NCBI GenBank assembly: GCA_017464525.1
Contig: JAFTZM010000002.1
Location: 1 to 64,000 of the forward strand
Direction of reading: 5' to 3'
Source: Clostridia bacterium
Lineage (GTDB): Bacteria; Bacillota; Clostridia; Oscillospirales; QAKW01
Length of the DNA: 64,000 bases
The notes beneath the pieces are model-generated. The model searched no databases. It was not told the origin of the DNA and saw only the letters and a list, made by a program, of their open reading frames with translations. A program made the position numbers and the translations under genes. Of this stretch, positions 60,338 to 64,000 are shown one piece after another. The first letter of the stretch is position 1. The number at the start of each line of letters is the position of its first letter.

Positions 60338-61159
60338 ATGAAGATCAAGCAAGAGCTCACCGGCGCCTTTGCCATCGGCCTGGCAGCAGGGGTGTTGCGT
60401 GTGGCGCAATATATCTGGACCATCGGGCCGGACGGTTATTATACAGGCGGCCTGCTTTCCACCCTATTGAACATCCTTCTGATCCTTTTGCTGGGGGCGG
60501 GCGTTCTTTGGAGCCTGCTTTGCGGCTTTTACAAAAAGGGGCAGACCTCCTTCGATGGAATGTTTGCCCGGCAGCCCGCTGTGAAGCTCCTTACCGGGCT
60601 CCTCGGCATCCTTGCAGCGGCAGACGGCACCTACCGCCTGGCAACGGGAGATAACACGGTGATCAGCCTGCTGATCCTGGCCGGTGCCATCGGCTGGCTG
60701 TTGCTGGCGCTGATGGGCAGCAAAATGCCCGGTCCGGCGGCCATCCTGCCGGTGCTGCAGCTGGGCGCCATGATCATTTCCTATTTCTGGAGCACCTATA
60801 AATTCATTCAGGTGAGTGAATACACTGTAGTGGTGCTGGGGCTCTGCGCCCTTTGCTTCTTTACCCTGCTGGTGCTGAAGGCCGCCATCGGCGCCGATTG
60901 CAGCCGGGGCCGGCTGACTGCCGCCGCCTGCCTGGTAACGGTATTCGGTTTCGCCGCCTTTTTAGCCCCGCCGGTCGGCGGTCTTTCCATCGCTAAGCTG
61001 ATCCTTTCTGCCGAAGGGATCGCTGCGATCCTGCTGGCAGCTCTGGTGCTGCGGCAGATGCCCGAAGTGAAGCCTGAGCCGGAGACTCCGGATATCCCCG
61101 ATCTTTCCGCGCTCAATGAATACATATCAAATATTCCCGAAGTGGAGGAGGAAGATTAA
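60338..61159 (+). CDS. Multi-pass membrane protein of unknown function
   Basis: AAAGGAGAG precedes the ATG. The 273 residues have about seven hydrophobic helices (for example LLSTLLNILLILLLGAGVLWSLL, VVVLGLCALCFFTLLVL) and a short acidic, proline-rich cytosolic tail (KPEPETPDIPDLSALNEYISNIPEVEEED). I do not recognise a family. The next gene starts 1 bp later, and its ribosome site lies in the acidic tail codons, so the two are cotranscribed. Confidence 0.7.
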   Translation: MKIKQELTGAFAIGLAAGVLRVAQYIWTIGPDGYYTGGLLSTLLNILLILLLGAGVLWSLLCGFYKKGQTSFDGMFARQPAVKLLTGLLGILAAADGTYRLATGDNTVISLLILAGAIGWLLLALMGSKMPGPAAILPVLQLGAMIISYFWSTYKFIQVSEYTVVVLGLCALCFFTLLVLKAAIGADCSRGRLTAAACLVTVFGFAAFLAPPVGGLSIAKLILSAEGIAAILLAALVLRQMPEVKPEPETPDIPDLSALNEYISNIPEVEEED

Positions 61160-61160
61160 T

Positions 61161-61901
61161 ATGAAACCTTTGATTTACGGCCATCGCGGCAGCCGCACCC
61201 GCCGCCCGGAGAACACCATGCTTTCTTATCGCCTTGCCTATGAAGAGGGCGCAGACGGTATCGAGATCGATATCCGCACCACCGCAGACGGCGAGATCGT
61301 TATCTCTCACGACGACAGTTTAAAACGCTGCGCCGGCATTGACATGAAGATCTCCGATCTCACCTGGGATGTGCTTTCCACCATCCCTGTTCATTGCCCT
61401 GATAAGTTCGGCCCCACCTTTATGGGCTCTGCCTTTATTCCCCGGCTGGAGGAGGTCTTCGACTGGCTGAAGAACAACCACTGCCTTATTAACATTGAAG
61501 TAAAGCGCCAGCTGAACCGGGAGTACGGCTACATCGAGAAAAAGACCCTGGATATGATCAAGGCCTACGGCCTGGAGGAGCGGGTCATCTTCTCTTCCTT
61601 TGATGAATATATCCTGCTCAAGCTGAAGGAACTGGATCCCGCCGTAAAGACCTGCTGGCTCTTTGATACCGCCATGGCAGACGCCGGCAAGCGGGCCAAG
61701 GAGATGGGCAATGATGCCATCAATCCCAGCATCGCTTCTGCCGAGCAGTACGACGATCTGGATAAGGCTGTGGAGTTGGGGCTGGATGTCAATGTGTGGA
61801 CCGTGAACGATCTGCACACCGCCCAGCGGCTGGCCGCCAAGGGTGCCACCGGCCTGATCACCGATCTGCCCCGGGAGCTTTGTGCCCTTTTTGCAGAATA
61901 A
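61161..61901 (+). CDS. Glycerophosphodiester phosphodiesterase
   Basis: The start at 61161 follows GGAGGAGG and gives 246 residues. The GDPD signature is complete: YGHRGSRTRRPENTMLSY with the catalytic histidine, GADGIEIDIRTTADGEIVISHDDSLKRC with metal ligands and the second histidine, INIEVK, and the C-terminal VNVWTVNDLHTAQRLAAKGATGLITDLP. There is no signal peptide, so it is the cytosolic UgpQ-like type that releases glycerol-3-phosphate from deacylated phospholipids. It is coupled to the upstream membrane protein gene. Confidence 0.93.
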   Translation: MKPLIYGHRGSRTRRPENTMLSYRLAYEEGADGIEIDIRTTADGEIVISHDDSLKRCAGIDMKISDLTWDVLSTIPVHCPDKFGPTFMGSAFIPRLEEVFDWLKNNHCLINIEVKRQLNREYGYIEKKTLDMIKAYGLEERVIFSSFDEYILLKLKELDPAVKTCWLFDTAMADAGKRAKEMGNDAINPSIASAEQYDDLDKAVELGLDVNVWTVNDLHTAQRLAAKGATGLITDLPRELCALFAE

Positions 61902-61930
61902 ACTGCCGTTTCCGGGGCAGAATAAGCCCC

Positions 61931-62068
61931 ATGAGAAAGCTGATTATTCTGTTACTTCTGCTGCTGTTTGCCGCCGCCGTGCTCTGGGGCGTAAATTCAG
62001 CGGCCGCCGGGACCCATGAGATCATGGGGGACTACGGCTATCAACCATTTTTTCAGAGGTTATTTTAA
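61931..62068 (+). CDS. 45-residue exported or membrane-anchored small protein
   Basis: ATG 61931 to TAA 62068 encodes RKLIILLLLLLFAAAVLWG followed by a short hydrophilic tail (NSAAAGTHEIMGDYGYQPFFQRLF). The first part is a perfect signal or single membrane segment. No Shine-Dalgarno is visible, and a GGGGC/GCCCC hairpin (about 61914-61930) sits just before the ATG. lepA begins at the next base after its stop. It could be a real small membrane protein or a leader coupling translation to lepA. Confidence 0.5.
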   Translation: MRKLIILLLLLLFAAAVLWGVNSAAAGTHEIMGDYGYQPFFQRLF

Positions 62069-63871
62069 GTGAATCAAAAAAACATTCGGAACTTTTCCAT
62101 TATCGCCCATATCGACCACGGAAAATCCACCATTGCCGACCGGCTCCTGGAGCTCTGCAACACGGTGGACAAGCGGGAGATGGAGGATCAACTTTTAGAC
62201 AACATGGAGCTGGAGCGGGAGCGGGGCATTACCATCAAGGCCCGGGCTGTCCGGCTGGATTACCATGCCCAAAACGGCGAGGACTACGAGATCAACCTCA
62301 TCGACACGCCGGGGCACGTGGACTTCAACTACGAGGTCTCCCGTGCGCTGGCGGCCTGCGAGGGGGCGGTTCTGGTGGTGGATGCCTCTCAGGGAATCGA
62401 GGCCCAGACCCTGGCCAATACATATATTGCGCTGGACAACGATCTGGAGCTGATCCCGGTCATCAATAAGATCGATCTGCCCGCCGCCGATCCGGATCGG
62501 GTGGCCCATGAGATCGAGGATGTGATCGGCATCCCGGCCCTGGACGCTCCCCGGGTCTCTGCCAAAAATAATATCAATATGCAATCGGTGCTGGAGGCGG
62601 TGGTGGAGCAGATCCCCGCCCCCACCGGCGACCCTTCTGCCCCCCTTTCTGCCCTGATCTTCGATAGCTATTATGACAGCTACAAGGGCGTTATCGTCTA
62701 CATCCGGATGATGGAGGGCACCCTCAAAGCCGGCGACCGGATCCGCATGATGGCCACCGGTGCCGAATTCGATGTGGTAGAGTGCGGATTTCTGCGCCCC
62801 TTGGGCTTTGAATCCAGCGGCATCCTGCAGGCCGGCCAGGTGGGCTACCTGACCGCCTCCATCAAAAGTGTAGAGGACACCCGGGTGGGTGATACGGTGA
62901 CCCTCTGCGAGGTGCCGTGCGCCGAGCCCCTGCCCGGCTATAAGCCCTGCACCCCCATGGTATTTTCCGGTATCTACCCCGCCGACGGTGCCCGGTACGA
63001 TGATTTAAAGGAAGCCCTCGCCAAGCTGAAATTAAACGATGCCTCCTTCCTCTTTGAGCCGGAGACCTCCATTGCCTTGGGCTTTGGCTTCCGTTGCGGC
63101 TTTTTGGGGCTTTTGCACATGGAGATCATTCAGGAGCGGATCGAGCGGGAATTCCAAATCGATATCATTACCACCGCCCCTTCGGTAAGCTATAAGGTCA
63201 CCAAGTCCGACGGCACAGTGCTGCAGATCGATAACCCCACCAACTATCCCGACCCCGGCACCATTGTTTCCACCGAGGAACCCTTTGTGAAGGCGGATAT
63301 CATTACCCCCAAGGAGTTTATCGGCAACATCATGGAGCTTTGCCAGGACCGGCGAGGCGTTTATATCAACACCAGCTATCTGGATGCCGACCGGGTGACG
63401 CTCCACTACGAGCTGCCCTTGGGCGAGATCATCTACGACTTTTTTGATACCCTCAAATCCCGCACCCGGGGCTACGCCTCTCTGGACTATGAGTTGGCCG
63501 ATTACCGGGAAAGCGAGCTGATCAAGCTGGATATCATGCTCAACGGCGAGATCGTGGACGCCCTTTCTTTTATCGTGCATAAGGAAAAGGCCTATCCCCG
63601 GGCCCGCCGGATGGCAGAAAAGCTGAAGGAGCACATTCCCCGGCAGCTCTTTGAGGTTCCCATCCAGGCCTGCATCGGCGGCAAGATCATCGCCCGGGAG
63701 ACGGTGAAGGCGCTGCGCAAGGATGTGCTTGCCAAATGCTACGGCGGTGATATCACCCGTAAGAAAAAGCTGCTGGAGAAGCAGAAGGAAGGTAAAAAGC
63801 GGATGCGCCAGCTGGGCTCTGTGGAGGTTCCTCAGGAAGCCTTTATGGCGGTGCTCAAGCTGGATTCCTGA
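62069..63871 (+). CDS. lepA: Elongation factor 4 (LepA), back-translocating GTPase
   Basis: The start is GTG 62069, with GAGG ten bases before it, directly after the small protein's stop. The 600 residues show [46 protein letters not shown] and the LepA-specific C-terminal domain ([41 protein letters not shown]). It acts on stalled or mis-translocated ribosomes. It is followed 1 bp later by hemW, a common gene order. Confidence 0.97.
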   Translation: MNQKNIRNFSIIAHIDHGKSTIADRLLELCNTVDKREMEDQLLDNMELERERGITIKARAVRLDYHAQNGEDYEINLIDTPGHVDFNYEVSRALAACEGAVLVVDASQGIEAQTLANTYIALDNDLELIPVINKIDLPAADPDRVAHEIEDVIGIPALDAPRVSAKNNINMQSVLEAVVEQIPAPTGDPSAPLSALIFDSYYDSYKGVIVYIRMMEGTLKAGDRIRMMATGAEFDVVECGFLRPLGFESSGILQAGQVGYLTASIKSVEDTRVGDTVTLCEVPCAEPLPGYKPCTPMVFSGIYPADGARYDDLKEALAKLKLNDASFLFEPETSIALGFGFRCGFLGLLHMEIIQERIEREFQIDIITTAPSVSYKVTKSDGTVLQIDNPTNYPDPGTIVSTEEPFVKADIITPKEFIGNIMELCQDRRGVYINTSYLDADRVTLHYELPLGEIIYDFFDTLKSRTRGYASLDYELADYRESELIKLDIMLNGEIVDALSFIVHKEKAYPRARRMAEKLKEHIPRQLFEVPIQACIGGKIIARETVKALRKDVLAKCYGGDITRKKKLLEKQKEGKKRMRQLGSVEVPQEAFMAVLKLDS

Positions 63872-63872
63872 G

Positions 63873-64000
63873 ATGCTGTCCCTTTATCTTCACATCCCCT
63901 TTTGCAAGCGTAAATGCGCCTACTGCGCCTTTTATTCCGGCCCGGACGGCGACCGGGAGCAATATACCGAAGCCCTTTGCCGGGCCATCCGGCAGGCAGG
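63873..64000 (+). CDS. hemW: HemW-type radical SAM protein, partial (5' end only)
   Basis: The frame opens at ATG 63873, one base after the lepA stop, and runs off the window. The first residues (MLSLYLHIPFCKRKCAYCAFYSG) contain the radical SAM CxxxCxxC motif in the form typical of HemW/oxygen-independent coproporphyrinogen oxidase-like proteins. The position after lepA is classic for hemW. Confidence 0.93.
   Translation, partial: MLSLYLHIPFCKRKCAYCAFYSGPDGDREQYTEALCRAIRQA

Noticed and set aside
1..64000. CRISPR array or restriction/defence island
   Set aside because: No regularly spaced repeats, Cas proteins, methyltransferases or other defence signatures were seen on either strand.

Overview
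The window looks like a chromosome segment of an anaerobic gut-type Clostridia, most likely Oscillospiraceae/Ruminococcaceae. This rests on a dockerin-bearing secreted protein, a GGGtGRT/NifU-like gene pair, a glycyl radical enzyme, an ECF pantothenate-type transporter next to type III pantothenate kinase, CIRCE control of htpG, strong Shine-Dalgarno sites and GC-rich codon use. The first ~2.95 kb is different: it is very AT-rich, carries a tyrosine integrase, and ends in an inverted repeat next to ordinary GC-rich DNA. I read it as the end of an integrated mobile element.

Layout. 1-2955: mobile element end (partial unknown gene, a replication-type protein with an in-frame stop, integrase). 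3030-4740: GGGtGRT protein and Fe-S scaffold protein. 4810-10035: a 5.2-kb module (DeoR regulator, cytosolic phosphodiesterase, secreted LamG/Ig/phosphodiesterase/LamG/dockerin protein) lying between two copies of the 3' end of an AraC-family gene. 10002-14696: the intact AraC gene, divergent from a glycyl radical enzyme, zinc alcohol dehydrogenase and SASA-type esterase. 14693-19564: minus-strand run coaX, ECF S-component, nagA, luxS, lipoprotein, Na+/alanine symporter. 19672-28294: an inverting-type glycosidase and a convergent five-gene catabolic operon without an obvious transporter. 28416-32855: 1-phosphofructokinase, a siroheme-type reductase-like protein and a FecBCD-type ABC importer. 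32869-37399: dgt, dnaG, rpoD and an Fe-S flavoprotein. 37526-38572: YgjV-like membrane protein, tRNA-Lys and tRNA debris. 38573-43760: a ribosomal-protection-type GTPase fused to a NYN nuclease domain, a shortened MocR/PdxR regulator, pyridoxal kinase, and a small regulator/small protein pair. 43792-47443: glycolytic operon pgk-tpiA-gpmI. 47622-56190: secA, an XRE regulator with an in-frame TGA, and a cell-envelope cluster of two related lipoproteins, an amidase lipoprotein and a large membrane protein. 56231-64000: htpG with CIRCE, a lipoprotein, prfB, a membrane protein, a glycerophosphodiesterase, a 45-residue exported peptide, lepA and the start of hemW.

How it works together. Housekeeping blocks (glycolysis, replication/transcription initiation, translation factors, protein export) alternate with carbohydrate or phosphodiester scavenging loci. 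Convergent genes are repeatedly separated by compact bidirectional hairpin terminators, twice with both stop codons inside the hairpin. The points most worth following up are the repeat-flanked dockerin module, the GTPase-NYN fusion with an apparently leaderless mRNA, the orphan glycyl radical enzyme, the XRE gene with an in-frame stop, and the tRNA-Lys scar.
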